From positions 1 through 21,337 of IMG/VR virus record IMGVR_UViG_3300025881_000099: a DNA stretch of 21,337 bases; one strand, 5' to 3'. The position numbers and the translations under genes were made by a program. The notes under the pieces are model-generated. The model was not told the DNA's origin, made no database searches, and saw only the letters and a list, made by a program, of their open reading frames with translations. This stretch comes from a virus. This document shows, in pieces, positions 21,039 to 21,337 of the stretch; within the stretch, counting starts at the first letter, position 1; each line of letters starts with the position of its first letter.

Positions 21039-21337
21039 CCCTAAAGACCAATATCTAGGTAACCCCAATTTAAAAAAAGGTAATACAAAATCAAGGTTTA
21101 CAAAAAAACAAGTTGAAGAAGTTATCGCTTGTTTAGATGACCCAAAATACTTTATTAAAAAATATCTAAAGATTGTAACAATTGATAAAGGTCTTGTGCC
21201 TTTTGATATGTACAATTTTCAAGAAAAAATGGTTGATACATTTCACGAGAATCGTTTTACGATTTGCAAGTTGCCAAGACAGAGTGGAAAATCAACTATC
21301 ATAGTTTCATACCTCTTACATTATGTGTTATTTAATG
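21028..21337 (+). CDS. gp17: gp17 large terminase subunit (3' partial)
   Basis: The first 103 codons of the packaging motor run off the right edge. The translated start MAANPKDQYLGNPNLKKGNTK is typical of marine T4-like gp17. It continues with a DPKYFIKKYLKIV block, then KGLVPFDMYNFQEKMV, FHENRFTICKLPRQSGKST and IVSYLLHYVLFN. PRQSGKST, at about residues 84-91, is the Walker A/P-loop of the ATPase domain; the rest, including Walker B and the nuclease domain, lies outside the window. It starts inside the phosphatase gene, overlapping it by 11 bases, with a weak purine-rich GAGAGAG upstream. gp17 cuts concatemeric DNA and pumps it into the head. Confidence 0.93.
   Translation, partial: MAANPKDQYLGNPNLKKGNTKSRFTKKQVEEVIACLDDPKYFIKKYLKIVTIDKGLVPFDMYNFQEKMVDTFHENRFTICKLPRQSGKSTIIVSYLLHYVLFN

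Overview
The window is a stretch of AT-rich DNA from a T4-like tailed phage (myovirus), almost certainly marine. All genes lie on the + strand, are tightly packed, and often overlap as ATGA or TAATG. The right third carries the T4 neck/terminase order gp13, gp14, gp15, gp16, gp17. The fibre proteins are built from repeat modules (ELN-x-DG, L-x-IYHDG, NSKKFETT, IYHDG...GTG) that I associate with marine cyanophages and pelagiphages. Perfect or near-perfect T4-type late promoters (TATAAATA) precede several genes. The host cannot be read from the sequence. A SAR11-like, methylotrophic or cyanobacterial marine host would all fit the style, and the formate dehydrogenase hints at a host with C1 metabolism.

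Layout. (1) 2-3321: the 3' end of a long tail-fibre gene with an S74 self-cleaving chaperone tail, coupled to a glycine-rich, gp38-like adhesin candidate. (2) 3379-6264: an accessory block with a flavin-dependent tryptophan-halogenase-like protein, a 2OG-Fe(II) oxygenase, an unrecognised 180-aa protein and a small zinc-ribbon protein. (3) 6316-10776: a second, longer S74 tail fibre, a second glycine-rich adhesin candidate and a 114-aa protein. (4) 10805-13409: a U32-peptidase-like TIM-barrel protein followed by a NodU/CmcH-type carbamoyltransferase. (5) 13456-15833: three structural proteins (a small beta-rich protein, a coiled-coil protein with a fibre-like C-terminus, and a short fibre-like protein) where T4 keeps its whisker gene. 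(6) 15861-21337: gp13, gp14, gp15, a second 2OG-Fe(II) oxygenase, gp16 (small terminase), a full-length NAD-dependent formate dehydrogenase, a PAP2-type phosphatase and the first 103 codons of gp17 (large terminase).

How it fits together. The structural genes make the host-recognition apparatus, neck, tail-sheath completion and DNA-packaging motor, all late functions. Metabolic and modification enzymes are spliced between these late blocks in the same direction, and several are translationally coupled to structural genes. The fibre modules and the accessory enzyme modules alternate. The standout is the formate dehydrogenase, which keeps every catalytic and NAD-binding residue I could check and sits between the two terminase genes.

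There is no gene-free stretch over 300 bases; the longest gap is about 57 bases. I saw no tRNA, rRNA, CRISPR array, transposase or integrase.
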